This document shows, piece after piece, positions 26,123 to 38,132 of a DNA stretch of 64,000 bases. Under the pieces are notes generated by a model. The model saw nothing but the letters and a program-made list of their open reading frames with translations. It was not told the DNA's origin and searched no databases. The DNA is taken from positions 55,933-119,932 of the forward strand of contig NZ_JASBRI010000028.1 of assembly GCF_030149515.1 (NCBI RefSeq), read 5' to 3'. Numbering within the stretch: position 1 is the first letter of the stretch; every line of letters starts with the position of its first letter. The position numbers were made by a program, and so were the translations under genes. Origin of the DNA: Maricaulis sp. (lineage in GTDB: Bacteria > Pseudomonadota > Alphaproteobacteria > Caulobacterales > Maricaulaceae).

Positions 26123-27019
26123 ATGAGCACCAATGTAGCAGGCGTGTACATCACCGGCCTGTTCGGTCAGGGCGGACTGCTGACCCCAACCAAGACCGAG
26201 CTCCTGAACTCGAAAATGAACGACTATATCTTCTGGTCGGTTCATGTGAACGCGGATGCCTCGCTCCACTACAACAACGAACCGCTGGCCGAGAACGGTA
26301 CGTTGAATGCGGCCACGGCGGGTCCGATCGGCGACATCATTTCCGACGCCAAACAGGCCGGCCTGGTGTCCTCGGTCTGGTTCTCCATTGGCGCGGGGGG
26401 CGTGAGCGACTTCCAGAACATCCAGAGCATTCTCGACAAGGGCGGCACGCTGGAAAAGACGCTCTATGCCAATCTCAAAGCCCTGATGGGGTTGGGCGCG
26501 ACCGGTTTCGATCTCGACTATGAGGAAGATCTGAGCGACCCGTCAGCCTTTATCAGCCGTTTTACCGTCGGGCTGAACCAGAAGCTGGGCGCGCGGGTCA
26601 CCTATTGCCCCTACTACGGCCCGCAGATGTGGATCGATGCGCTGATCGCCAATCAGAAGGCGCTGGGCCGTCAGCCGGTCAAGGCCTTCAATCTGCAATG
26701 CTATTCCGGTGGCGGCGGCAATGATCCGCGCACCTGGGTGCAGGCAATCCGCGATGCAGGCCGGGCAACCGGCGTGAGCGATCCCAATGGCTTTGTCCGG
26801 CCCGGCATGGCCGTGGCCGGTTCGGTGTCGGCACCGGCCCTGAGCCCGTCGCAGATGACCGATCAGCTCAATGGGTGGGGCTCGCCCGGCGGCTGGATCT
26901 GGAACTCGGCCAATGTGCTCAAGAACCAGCAGTCACAGGGTTACTCCATTCCGGACTATGCGGGGGCCCTGTTGGATGCGCAGCTGGTAAAACCGCCGGA
27001 AGGAACGCCGGCGGCATAG
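26123..27019 (+). CDS. glycoside hydrolase family 18-like protein without signal peptide
   Basis: 298 residues. A TIM-barrel pattern opens with VAGVYITGLF, and strand 4 ends in GATGFDLDYEED (about 124-136), which carries the D-x-D-x-E acid/base motif of GH18 (D130, D132, E134); the first Asp of the usual DGxDxDxE is replaced by Thr127. GH18 enzymes cleave chitin or other beta-1,4-GlcNAc polymers; some relatives are only lectin-like. No signal peptide or Tat motif is present, so the location is unclear. The start has a GGGAGACTG ribosome binding site upstream. Confidence 0.7.
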   Translation: MSTNVAGVYITGLFGQGGLLTPTKTELLNSKMNDYIFWSVHVNADASLHYNNEPLAENGTLNAATAGPIGDIISDAKQAGLVSSVWFSIGAGGVSDFQNIQSILDKGGTLEKTLYANLKALMGLGATGFDLDYEEDLSDPSAFISRFTVGLNQKLGARVTYCPYYGPQMWIDALIANQKALGRQPVKAFNLQCYSGGGGNDPRTWVQAIRDAGRATGVSDPNGFVRPGMAVAGSVSAPALSPSQMTDQLNGWGSPGGWIWNSANVLKNQQSQGYSIPDYAGALLDAQLVKPPEGTPAA

Positions 27020-27120
27020 GGCGCGGGCGCCGGGAATCTGTTAGGATCGACGTGCGGGAATGCCGGTCGTGAAATCCCTCTGGTGCGCAGTGGCGGGCCG
27101 GTGCACGCGACTGGCCGGAT

Positions 27121-27150
27121 GCCGATCCGCCGCGCGTGCGGCGGATCGGC
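27121..27150 (+). terminator. hairpin between the GH18-like and antiporter genes
   Basis: GCCGATCCGCCGC (27121-27133) and GCGGCGGATCGGC (27138-27150) form a perfect 13 bp stem with a 4-base loop, but only TTCAG follows. It may end the GH18-like transcript or fold in the leader of the antiporter mRNA, 21 bp before its start. Confidence 0.5.
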
Positions 27151-27171
27151 TTCAGTCAGGGACGGTTTCTT

Positions 27172-28122
27172 ATGCTTGTCGATATCGCTCTCGTCTTGGC
27201 GGGGCTTCTCCTGCTTTTTCTCGGCGGTGAAGGTCTGGTACGCGGCGGCGTCGCCCTGGCCGAACGCCTGGGCCTGTCCAAACTGCTGATCGGGCTGACG
27301 GTGGTCGCCTTCGGCACGTCGACGCCGGAACTTCTGGTCTCGGTCAATGCCGCGCAGAACGGCACGCCCGATATCGCCCTGGGCAATGTCGTGGGATCGA
27401 ATATTGCCAATATCCTGTTGATCGCCGGTCTTTCGGCCCTGATCGCGCCGATCCTGGACTGGAAACGCACCATCGTGCGCGACGCCCTGGTGATGGTCTT
27501 CGCCTCACTGGCGCTGATGGCGCTGACCCATGGCGCGGCGATCGGCCGGCTGGAAGGCGCTGTCTTTCTCGGGGTTCTGATCACGTATCTGGCGGCGACC
27601 TACTGGATGGAGCAGCGTGAGCGTACGAGTAGTGTCTACGCCGAGGAGGCGGCCGAATTCGAGGGCGTCGCCCTGCAATCGCCCTGGATCGCCGGCGGTT
27701 TTGTTCTGGGCGGGATTGCCGCCTTGATGTTCGGAGCCGACCTGCTGGTCGACGGGGCGGTGTCGATGGCGCGGCTGTTCGGCGTGCCCGATGCCGTGAT
27801 CGGACTGACCCTGGTGGCTATCGGCACCTCGCTGCCTGAGCTTGCCACTTCCATCGTGGCCGCCCTGCGCCGGCATTCCGATGTGGTTCTGGGCAATGTG
27901 ATCGGCAGCAATATCTTCAACATCCTGGCCATTCTCGGCATCACGGCCATCATTGCGCCGATCCCGGTGAGCGAACGCTTCCGCCTGGTCGAAACCCCCG
28001 TCATGCTCGGCGTGGCGGTTGTGACCGTATTGCTGCTGGTGGCGCTCAGGCGCTGGAACCGTGTTGTGGGCGCCGCAATGCTGGCGGCTTATGCCGTGTA
28101 TCTCATCTGGCAGTTCGTATAG
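27172..28122 (+). CDS. CaCA family calcium/sodium antiporter
   Basis: 316 residues, ten predicted helices in two inverted halves. The alpha repeats are textbook: GTSTPELLVSV with GNVVGSNIANILLIAG in the first half, and GTSLPELATSIVAAL with GNVIGSNIFNILAILG in the second. This is the YrbG/CaxA-type K-independent exchanger group. The ATG at 27172 gives the standard start. ExoD-like gene follows after 71 bp. Confidence 0.92.
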   Translation: MLVDIALVLAGLLLLFLGGEGLVRGGVALAERLGLSKLLIGLTVVAFGTSTPELLVSVNAAQNGTPDIALGNVVGSNIANILLIAGLSALIAPILDWKRTIVRDALVMVFASLALMALTHGAAIGRLEGAVFLGVLITYLAATYWMEQRERTSSVYAEEAAEFEGVALQSPWIAGGFVLGGIAALMFGADLLVDGAVSMARLFGVPDAVIGLTLVAIGTSLPELATSIVAALRRHSDVVLGNVIGSNIFNILAILGITAIIAPIPVSERFRLVETPVMLGVAVVTVLLLVALRRWNRVVGAAMLAAYAVYLIWQFV

Positions 28123-28193
28123 CGCCAGCGGCCCTTTTTCGCCACGATCCCGGTGCATGGGGAGGACGTTCGGATGAGTTGCAAGGAGCCGGC

Positions 28194-28813
28194 GTGACCG
28201 ACACCACCGATGTGCAGGGCGAAGACCGGCCGCCCGGTCCTCATCCGCTGGAAACCCTGTTCGACGAGCTGGTGGCCGCTGCGGACGGTAGGTCGATCAC
28301 GCTGGGGACCATTCTCGACGCGCTGGAAAGACGCTCCTTCGGACCGCTGCTTCTCCTGCCAAGCCTGATTTCCGTCATGCCGGTGATCGGCATGCTGCCG
28401 GGCGTGACCTGGGCCATGTCGGCACTGACCCTGCTGATCTCGCTCCACTTCCTGGCCAATTCGAAAAAACTCTGGCTGCCGCAACGCATTCGCCGGCAGG
28501 AAATTCCCGCCTGCGGCTTTCGCAGGGGTGTGGAGTGGGCGCGGCCCTGGCTGCGCCGCGTCGACAGCGTGGTCGAGCCGCGCTTGCACCTCCTGTTCTC
28601 CTGGCCGTGGACGACGGGTTTTGCCGCACTGTGCGTGCTGATGTCGCTGGGGATGTTTGCCGCATCGGTCGTGCCCGGCGGCGTGGTCGTGCCGGCGCTG
28701 GGCATCATCATCATGGCGGCCGGCCTTACGGCTCGCGACGGTCTCGTCCTGGCGCTCGGGGGAATTGCTTCGGCCGGGGCGTTATGGGCGGTGTGGCTGA
28801 TCGTGGGCGCCGT

Positions 28814-28817
<4 letters not shown>
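28194..28817 (+). CDS. ExoD-like exopolysaccharide synthesis protein
   Basis: 207 residues, three to four C-terminal helices. The pattern [36 protein letters not shown] is typical of the ExoD family (named for a rhizobial exopolysaccharide mutant; molecular role unresolved). The GTG at 28194 is chosen over the TTG at 28179 because AAGGAGCC lies just before it. The stop shares bases with the convergent uvrA stop (28814-28817). Confidence 0.8.
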
Positions 28818-31687
<2,870 letters not shown>

Positions 31688-32034
31688 GGTTTGTCCGCTA
31701 CCCGGGCAGGAGAACTACTTCATCCGGAACAATAGGAGAACGTTGTGGCGCCGTCCAGACAGGTCCGAAGGGCGACAGATAGGGTGCGGATGCGCCTGCG
31801 TCCAGCGCCTCACTTTCTGTGCTGACAGCACGGTGGCGGGAAGCCTCGCCGATCCGGGCGCTGCGATGCATTTGTCGCGGCCCTCATACCAGGGCTTGTC
31901 CTGCCGGGACGGGAGGCCATATCACGAGACTATCATAACGAGCCCCGGCTGGATCCGGGTATTGCAAGAAGGCACGCCGGGATCCGGATAACCAGACGCC
32001 GGAGCAGACTGCAGAGCACAGGGGAGGTTTTTGC
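31688..32034. other. divergent intergenic region between uvrA and the S9 peptidase
   Basis: 347 bp without a gene. It contains the LexA-type box at 31727-31741 near uvrA, two copies of GGATCCGG at 31951-31958 and 31980-31987, and a ribosome binding site AGGGGAGG just before the S9 start. The stretch 31850-31990 has broken inverted pieces that look like a worn dispersed repeat, but no complete dyad could be aligned. Confidence 0.5.
31727..31741 (-). promoter_or_regulatory. LexA-type SOS box upstream of uvrA
   Basis: Read on the minus strand: GTTC TCCTATT GTTC, an exact match to the alphaproteobacterial LexA consensus GTTC-N7-GTTC. It ends 40 bp before the uvrA start, where LexA would block the promoter until DNA damage. 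A second match precedes ssb at 34251-34265. Confidence 0.75.
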
Positions 32035-34080
32035 ATGTATCGATCCATTCTTCAGGGCGCGTCGGCCCTCGTGGCAGGGTGTGCGATTGCGGCGCCGGGC
32101 TTTGCCCAGGATGCGCTGACGCTGGAAGACCTGTTCGAGATCCGCCAGGTAGGCGCCATAGCGCTCGCGCCTGACGGCGATGATGTCGCATTCACCGTTT
32201 CTGTGCCCCGCAATGTCGTCGACGGGGACGCGGACGGTACGCCGGATGTCGAGCTCCACATCGCTTCCGGTGCCGACGAGGCCAGAGCCTATATCACGGG
32301 CGAGGGACGCGTATCGGGAATCGAGTGGCGGCCCGACGGCGAAGCCGTGACCTTCCTCACGCGCCGGGATGGTGACAGCCACACCGCGCTTTACGAGATT
32401 CCCGTTGCCGGTGGTGAAGCGCGGCGCATCCTCAGCCACGACAGTTCGATCCAGTCCTATGTGATTGCGCCGGACAACGAGACCGTGTTCTTCATCGCCC
32501 GGGACGAAGTCGACCCGACCGAGCGTACGCTGCGGGAGCGCGGATTTCGCGCGAACGTTTATGAGGAGAACGGCGAGTTTGCCCATGTCTGGCGTGCCCG
32601 CCTGGGGGATGACGCGGCGGACGCCGAGATGCTCGACCTGCCGGGTCACGCATCATCGCTTGTGATCAGCGAGGACGGCAGCCGTCTGGGTGTTGTCCTG
32701 GCGCCGACCGCACTGGTCGATGACTCCCTGATGGAGCGGCGCTGGCATGTGGTCGATGCCACAAGTGGTGCGCTTGTCTCCACGATCGACACGCCCGGCA
32801 AGATCGGCGGCGCTGCCTTCTCGCCCGACGCGTCGCAGCTGGCCTTTCTCGCTGCGGCTGACCGGGCCGATCCGGTTGCCGGCACGCTGCACGTCGCCGA
32901 TGCGGCCAGCGGTGCCTATCGCGCCATCGCCCGCGGTGCCGAACAACATGTCAGCCAGGTCGCCTGGCGCGACAGCAACACCATCATTGCGCTCGCCTCG
33001 ATTGGTACCGGGACAGCGCTGGTCGACTACAATGTTGACGGGCGTGAAGAGCGCCGATCGGCCCATGAGGGCCTGATTGTCGCGTCCATGGATTATGATC
33101 GCGACGATCGTGAGCTCGCTGTCGTGGCGCATGCACCGGATCATCCGCGTGAGCTCTTCGTCGCTGATCGCCGCAATCTGGAGCGCTGGACGGACCACAA
33201 TCCGCAGCTCGCCGATATCGCCTGGGGCGATCAGCGCGCCTATTCATTCGAGGCGCGCGATGGCGAGCGCATCGAGGGCGTGCTGGTGACCCCGCAGGGT
33301 GAGGCCCCCGTCGGCGGATGGCCGCTTATCATGACGGTTCATGGTGGGCCGGAAGCGCATGACCAGAACGGTTGGGTGAATGGCTATTCCCGCTTTGGCC
33401 ACATCGCCGCCGGTGAGGGCATGGCGGTCTTCTACCCCAACTATCGGGGCTCCACCGGCCGGGGCGAGCGGTTTGCCAAGCTGGATCACGCCGATGCGCC
33501 GGGTGAGGAATTCTGGGATCTGGTCGATGCAATCAATGCCCTGTCCCGCGATGGCATCGTGGATGCGGACCGGGTCGGCATCACCGGCGGGTCCTATGGC
33601 GGGTTTGCCTCCTCCTGGGGGGCGACCATCGCGAGCGAGCATTTCGCCGCGGCCGCGCCCTTTGTCGCCCTGACCGATCTCATCAGCTTCTACGGCACGA
33701 CCGAGATTCCGGTCGAAATGGTCGATGTCCACTTCATGGAACCGCCGTGGACGGACTGGACGGCCTATCTGGAAAACAGCCCGACCTATCATGCGCCGGG
33801 GTCGACCACGCCAACCCTGATCTTGCACGGGGAAGCCGATACGCGGGTTGATACCAGCCAGTCCTTCATCCTCTATCGTATCCTCAAGATGACCTCGCAA
33901 GCACCGGTGCGTCTGGTGACCTATCCAGGCGAAGGCCACGGCAATCGCATGGCGGCCGCCCAGTATGACTACGGCCTGCGCGTCATGCGCTGGATGCAGC
34001 ATTATCTCCAGGGCGAGGGCGGCGAGCCGCCGGCCGCGGATCTGGGCCTGGCGGACCGGTTGGGACTCGACGAGGACTAA
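32035..34080 (+). CDS. S9 family peptidase (prolyl oligopeptidase type), secreted
   Basis: 681 residues. A signal peptide (about 1-24, ends GFAQ) is followed by a seven-bladed beta-propeller-like region (about 30-400) and an alpha/beta-hydrolase domain. The catalytic triad is visible: Ser520 in GGSYGGF, Asp602 in HGEADTRVD and His635 in GEGHG. Such enzymes cleave short peptides, often acyl- or dipeptides, in the periplasm. It sits between uvrA and ssb, genes that are usually neighbours, and ends at a strong terminator. Confidence 0.92.
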   Translation: MYRSILQGASALVAGCAIAAPGFAQDALTLEDLFEIRQVGAIALAPDGDDVAFTVSVPRNVVDGDADGTPDVELHIASGADEARAYITGEGRVSGIEWRPDGEAVTFLTRRDGDSHTALYEIPVAGGEARRILSHDSSIQSYVIAPDNETVFFIARDEVDPTERTLRERGFRANVYEENGEFAHVWRARLGDDAADAEMLDLPGHASSLVISEDGSRLGVVLAPTALVDDSLMERRWHVVDATSGALVSTIDTPGKIGGAAFSPDASQLAFLAAADRADPVAGTLHVADAASGAYRAIARGAEQHVSQVAWRDSNTIIALASIGTGTALVDYNVDGREERRSAHEGLIVASMDYDRDDRELAVVAHAPDHPRELFVADRRNLERWTDHNPQLADIAWGDQRAYSFEARDGERIEGVLVTPQGEAPVGGWPLIMTVHGGPEAHDQNGWVNGYSRFGHIAAGEGMAVFYPNYRGSTGRGERFAKLDHADAPGEEFWDLVDAINALSRDGIVDADRVGITGGSYGGFASSWGATIASEHFAAAAPFVALTDLISFYGTTEIPVEMVDVHFMEPPWTDWTAYLENSPTYHAPGSTTPTLILHGEADTRVDTSQSFILYRILKMTSQAPVRLVTYPGEGHGNRMAAAQYDYGLRVMRWMQHYLQGEGGEPPAADLGLADRLGLDED

Positions 34081-34102
34081 GTCCCTGATCCTCACGGCTC
34101 TT

Positions 34103-34133
34103 GGGGGAGGTGCGTTCGCGCCTCCCCTTTTTC
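34103..34133 (+). terminator. intrinsic terminator after the S9 peptidase
   Basis: GGGGAGG (34104-34110) pairs with CCTCCCC (34121-34127), extended by an inner GC helix, and is followed directly by five T. It lies 23 bp past the stop and isolates ssb from the peptidase transcript. Confidence 0.85.
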
Positions 34134-34250
34134 TTGGGTTTTCGGCGGCCGGAACGGGCTGCAGAGCGCCGGTGGGATGCAGTGGGGCAAGCTGGACGTC
34201 GCGGACACGGGCGCGCACACTGCGCCGCGAGTCGTCGGCCTTGATCGACG

Positions 34251-34265
34251 GAACAGAGTATGAAC
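34251..34265 (+). promoter_or_regulatory. LexA-type SOS box upstream of ssb
   Basis: GAAC AGAGTAT GAAC, the reverse-complement form of the alphaproteobacterial LexA consensus, 50 bp before the ssb start. Together with the uvrA box it makes chance an unlikely explanation. Confidence 0.7.
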
Positions 34266-34315
34266 AAATACCGGCGACCCGAATACGGGCGCTGCGGAAA
34301 ACGGAGATGTGGGCG

Positions 34316-34807
34316 ATGGCGGGAAGCGTCAACAAGGTAATCCTGGTCGGCAATCTGGGACGCGACCCGGAAGTGCGCCGCATGAACAGCGGCGATCCGG
34401 TCGTCAATCTCTCGGTGGCGACCTCGGAACAGTGGCGTGACAAGTCTTCCGGCGAGCGCCGCGAAAAGACCGAATGGCACCGCGTGGTGATCTTCAACGA
34501 GCAGCTGGCCAAGGTGGCCGAGAACTACCTCAAGAAGGGGATGAAGGTTTATATCGAGGGCCAGCTGCAGACCCGCAAATGGACCGACCAGAACGGGCAG
34601 GAGAAATACTCCACCGAGGTGGTGCTGCAGAAATTCCGCGGCGAGCTGCAGATGCTCGATTCCAAGGGCGAGGGCGGGGCCTATCAGGGATCCGGCGGCG
34701 GTTATGACAGTTTCGGCAGCCAGGACAGCGGCGGCGGTTCGCGTCCCATGGAAGGCCCGAAGGAAGACTTCCGCAACGCCGACCTGGACGACGAAATCCC
34801 GTTCTAG
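34316..34807 (+). CDS. ssb: single-stranded DNA-binding protein
   Basis: 163 residues. The OB-fold begins [21 protein letters not shown] and contains the [12 protein letters not shown] and [11 protein letters not shown] blocks. A Gly/Gln/Ser-rich linker (about 112-145) ends in the acidic tip DLDDEIPF that recruits repair and replication partners. The ATG at 34316 is chosen because GGAG (34303-34306) is 9 bp upstream; the ATG at 34307 would have no spacing. Confidence 0.97.
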   Translation: MAGSVNKVILVGNLGRDPEVRRMNSGDPVVNLSVATSEQWRDKSSGERREKTEWHRVVIFNEQLAKVAENYLKKGMKVYIEGQLQTRKWTDQNGQEKYSTEVVLQKFRGELQMLDSKGEGGAYQGSGGGYDSFGSQDSGGGSRPMEGPKEDFRNADLDDEIPF

Positions 34808-34838
34808 CCACCCGCACCGATAACGCACGGGCTTGCCG

Positions 34839-35843
34839 ATGGACCTGGTCGAAGCCAACACGCCTGCAGACATCGGCGAGCGCGATGCGCTGACGGTGGC
34901 CCTGGCGCAGATCGCGCCGGTCTGGCTGCGCCGCGAGGAGAGCCTGGCCAAGATCGCCGATGTGATCGCGACCGCTGCGGGCAGAGGCGCACAGCTCGTC
35001 GTGTTCGGCGAAGCCCTGGTGCCCGGCTATCCCTTCTGGATCGAACGCACTGGCGGCGCCCGCTTCAACGATGCACGGCAGAAGGCGTTCTATGCCCGCT
35101 ATGTCGACCAGGCCGTCATCGTCGAGCGCGATCTGCCGCCCATCTGCGAACTGGCCCGCCGGCACGCCATCGCGGTCTATCTGGGTATTGTCGAGCGCGC
35201 GCCGGACCGCAGCGGGACCAGTCTCTACTGCTCCCTGGTCCATATCGGCGCGTGCGGGCGGGTCCTGTCGGTCCACCGCAAGCTGCAGCCGACCTATGAG
35301 GAACGCCTCGCCTGGGCGCCGGGTGACGGGCAGGGCCTTGTCGTCCACGACCTGGGACCGTTCCGGGTTGGCGGGCTCAATTGCTACGAGAACTGGATGC
35401 CGCTGTCGCGCTCGGCGCTCTATGCCCAGGGCGAGGACCTGCATGTCAGCGTCTGGCCGGGCGGATTACACAATACGCGCGCGCTTCCCGGTTTCATTGC
35501 GCAGGAATTGCGTGGCTATGTCATCGCGTGTTCAGGACTGATGCGGCCCCAGGACTTTCCGGCCGGCACGCCATTGCTGGACGAAATCCTGGCCGGCGGC
35601 GAGTCCTTTCTGGCCAATGGCGGCAGCTGTATAGCAAGGCCGGACGGCAATCTTCTGGTCGAGCCCGTGCTGGACTGCGAGGCACTGATCCTGGCGCACC
35701 TGGATCATGCCGACGTGCGCGCCGAGCGGCAGAATTTCGATGTGGCCGGGCATTATTCCCGCCCCGATGTGACCCGGCTGACGGTCAATCGTGACCGCCA
35801 GGCGATTGCCGGTTTCACTGGCGGTGCCGAAGGTGATGCCTGA
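34839..35843 (+). CDS. nitrilase-family carbon-nitrogen hydrolase
   Basis: 334 residues. The Glu-Lys-Cys triad is visible as Glu in FGEALVPGYPFW, Lys in HRKLQPTYEERLAW and Cys in LNCYENWMPL. The PGYPFW and YEERLAWAPGDG segments place it among true (aliphatic/aryl) nitrilases, which convert nitriles to acids and ammonia, rather than amidases. No signal peptide. It follows ssb by 31 bp and starts the accessory block before gyrA. The substrate cannot be read from sequence. Confidence 0.88.
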   Translation: MDLVEANTPADIGERDALTVALAQIAPVWLRREESLAKIADVIATAAGRGAQLVVFGEALVPGYPFWIERTGGARFNDARQKAFYARYVDQAVIVERDLPPICELARRHAIAVYLGIVERAPDRSGTSLYCSLVHIGACGRVLSVHRKLQPTYEERLAWAPGDGQGLVVHDLGPFRVGGLNCYENWMPLSRSALYAQGEDLHVSVWPGGLHNTRALPGFIAQELRGYVIACSGLMRPQDFPAGTPLLDEILAGGESFLANGGSCIARPDGNLLVEPVLDCEALILAHLDHADVRAERQNFDVAGHYSRPDVTRLTVNRDRQAIAGFTGGAEGDA

Positions 35844-35933
35844 GCGAACTTCTCAACCTGCTGATGGTTATCGGCTTTTTTGAGCGGTACGCTCAGGGGG
35901 ACCGGGGCGCCGACGATCCTCCGTGCAAACACT

Positions 35934-35989
35934 ACTAATTTGTTAGTTGAATGATCGCGCCCGGCATGCAGACTGGATTCATCAACTAA
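35934..35989 (+). promoter_or_regulatory. predicted operator of the BlaI-type repressor
   Basis: A compact dyad ACTAA-TTTG-TTAGT (35934-35947) overlaps a wider inverted pair TTAGTTGA (35943-35950) and TCAACTAA (35982-35989), all within 70 bp of the repressor start. Three related half-sites in a GC-rich genome suggest cooperative binding. BlaI/MecI dimers bind dyads of this size, usually with a TACA/TGTA core; here the core is TTAGT. Confidence 0.55.
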
Positions 35990-36000
35990 GGAATTCGTAG

Positions 36001-36399
36001 ATGGCTCGTCCCGCCTCGCCCCAGCTTACCGATGCCGAACAGCGCATCATGGCCGTGCTCTGGCAGCGCGGCGAAGCCAGTGTCCGCGATCTCACCGATG
36101 CGCTCGAAGCCGAGCACGGCCTGGCCTACACCACAGTGCTGACCACCATCCGGATCATGACCGGGAAGGGTTATGTCGGCTTTCGCAAGGAAGGCCGGGC
36201 CCACATCTACCGCCCGCTTCTCAGCCGCGAGGGTGCGCAGAAGAAGGCGCTGGGCTCGCTGGTCAGATCGCTCTTCGGCGGTTCGCCGCAGGAGCTGGCC
36301 CAGCATCTCGTAAAGGACGAACAGCTGACTCTCGAAGACATCGAGGCGCTGCGTGCGGAATTGCTCAGAAGCCAGGGCGGTGAGGAGGACAAGTCATGA
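36001..36399 (+). CDS. BlaI/MecI/CopY-family transcriptional repressor
   Basis: 132 residues. Winged-helix N-terminus with the family pattern LTDAEQRIMAVLWQRGEASVRDL and AYTTVLTTIRIMTGKGYV (about 10-60), then a dimerisation helix region (75-125). In known systems the paired membrane protease cuts the repressor to lift repression. Its stop overlaps the start of the M56 gene by 4 bp (ATGA). A cluster of dyad half-sites lies just upstream. Confidence 0.92.
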   Translation: MARPASPQLTDAEQRIMAVLWQRGEASVRDLTDALEAEHGLAYTTVLTTIRIMTGKGYVGFRKEGRAHIYRPLLSREGAQKKALGSLVRSLFGGSPQELAQHLVKDEQLTLEDIEALRAELLRSQGGEEDKS

Positions 36400-38063
36400 T
36401 CGAGATCTGGATTCAGGCCGCGGGCCTGACACTCGCCGGGGCCACGCTTCTGGCCGGATCGGCGCTCGCCTTCGACCGGTTTGCGCCGCGCGGTCTCCTG
36501 CGCGAGCGCCACGACCTGGCCGTGGCCGTGATCGCCATCACACCGCTGATTTTCGCAACGGCCCTCATGCCGCAACAGGCAGGGTCTGCGGAAGAAGCGG
36601 CCGTCTATCTCCATTATCCCTCCGTGGCCGCTGAAACCGCGCAAACGGGTCCGGCCGCCAGTACCGGGCCGCGCCTGCCCGACGGGGCCGGCGGCGATCC
36701 GGCTGGAGGCTTTGACTGGCCGGCACTGCCCTATCACTCGATTTTCGGCGCGCTTTTGCTCGCCTGGATACTGGGTAGCGCGGCTATGGCAGTCCGTCTG
36801 GCGGCTGACCTGGCGGCGCTCCGGCGTTTGATCGGCCGCGCCCGGCCGTTTACCCCGCCGGCGAGCCTCACCCTGTCGCGCGCCCTGCCCGTAGCGGAAA
36901 GCCCGGACGTTGCCTGCCCCATGCTGGCCGGTTTCTTCCGGCCGGTGATCCTGGTGCCGTGCGGCTTCCGGATTGACGTGTCCGCGCGCCCTGTCCTGGA
37001 ACACGAGATCGCACATGCGCGCCGTGGCGACACTTGGGTCGCGCTGGGCTTGCGCCTCGCCATGGCGGTGTTCTGGTGGGCCCTGCCGTTGCGCCTCCTG
37101 CAGCCGGTGATCGACCGGTCCCGCGAAGCCCTGTGCGACCGGCAGGCCGCGCAGATCACGGGCGAGCCGCGTGCCTTGGCGAGCGCGCTGCTCGACACCG
37201 CTGCGGCCGCCGTCAGAACACCCTCCCTGGCTCTGGCGGCGGCGCCAACCCGTTCGGGACTGGCCCGGCGGATTGGCCATCTCACCGACCCCGATACGCT
37301 TGCACGAAAGGATACAGTCATGCGTTTTGCCCTCATTCTGCCCGTCCTGGCGGCGGGAACCTTGGCGCTGACGCCCAATGTCGGTGCGGCCGGCGGCATC
37401 GAAAACAACGCAGTGCCCACCCGCACGCTCGATACATCTCTCGATCTCGACGCCAGCCTGTTCCAGGCCGCGCGAAGGGGCCGCACCGGCTGGATCGAGG
37501 AATTGCTGGCGGAAGGCGCCAATCCCGATGTGGCCTTTCGCGGCGACGGCACAGCGCTGACGGCGGCCGCCCGCAATGGCCACACCCGGGCGGTGGAGAT
37601 ACTGCTCGAGGCCGGCGCCGATCCCGATCTGGGGAGCGGCGGAGACGGCAATCCGCTGATCGCGGCGGCCGCGCGCGGCGATCGTGACGTCGTCACTCGT
37701 CTGCTCGCTTATGGCGCTGATGTGGACTCGGCCTGGCCCGGCGACGGCAATGCCCTGATCGCGGCCTCCCTCCGCGGTCAGACGGATATCGTCAATCTCC
37801 TGGTCGAGGCGGGGGCCGATCCCAACGGCTATGTCCGCGGCGACGAGACACCCCTCATCAATGCGGCCCAGCAGGGTCATGTCGATGTCGCCGAAATCCT
37901 GGCCGAAGCCGGCGCCGACCTATCCCTGACCGTGCTCGCCAATATCCGTAACGGTGAGGAAATCTACCGCTCGCCGATCAGCGAGGCCCGCCGCAACGGT
38001 CATCGCGGCATGGTGGCGTGGCTGGAAGCCCGCGGTGCCACCCACAATCCCCCGTCCGAATAG
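36396..38063 (+). CDS. M56 (BlaR1-type) membrane metalloprotease with C-terminal ankyrin repeats
   Basis: 555 residues. Helices at about 6-26, 40-60 and 115-137 precede the protease domain with the HEIAH zinc motif (203-207) and the third-ligand region REALCD (243-248). A further helix (about 310-333) leads outward. BlaR1 and MecR1 carry a penicillin-binding domain after this helix; here residues about 350-550 are instead five to six ankyrin repeats (for example GHTRAVEILLEAGADPD and GQTDIVNLLVEAGADPN). The sensor is therefore predicted to be a periplasmic protein-binding domain. Internal ATG at 37320 could in principle start the ankyrin part alone with a signal-like N-terminus. Partners: the repressor just upstream and a hydrolase downstream. 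Confidence 0.85.
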   Translation: MIEIWIQAAGLTLAGATLLAGSALAFDRFAPRGLLRERHDLAVAVIAITPLIFATALMPQQAGSAEEAAVYLHYPSVAAETAQTGPAASTGPRLPDGAGGDPAGGFDWPALPYHSIFGALLLAWILGSAAMAVRLAADLAALRRLIGRARPFTPPASLTLSRALPVAESPDVACPMLAGFFRPVILVPCGFRIDVSARPVLEHEIAHARRGDTWVALGLRLAMAVFWWALPLRLLQPVIDRSREALCDRQAAQITGEPRALASALLDTAAAAVRTPSLALAAAPTRSGLARRIGHLTDPDTLARKDTVMRFALILPVLAAGTLALTPNVGAAGGIENNAVPTRTLDTSLDLDASLFQAARRGRTGWIEELLAEGANPDVAFRGDGTALTAAARNGHTRAVEILLEAGADPDLGSGGDGNPLIAAAARGDRDVVTRLLAYGADVDSAWPGDGNALIAASLRGQTDIVNLLVEAGADPNGYVRGDETPLINAAQQGHVDVAEILAEAGADLSLTVLANIRNGEEIYRSPISEARRNGHRGMVAWLEARGATHNPPSE

Positions 38064-38132
38064 GGCGAGCCGGTGCGCGCCCGCCCCCCGGCGCGCGCGC
38101 ACCCGTCCCGTTCCGCGCACCTGGAGTTTGCG

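Noticed and set aside
31951..31987. GGATCCGG repeats as insertion-sequence ends
   Set aside because: Only two short copies, no transposase and no target duplication.
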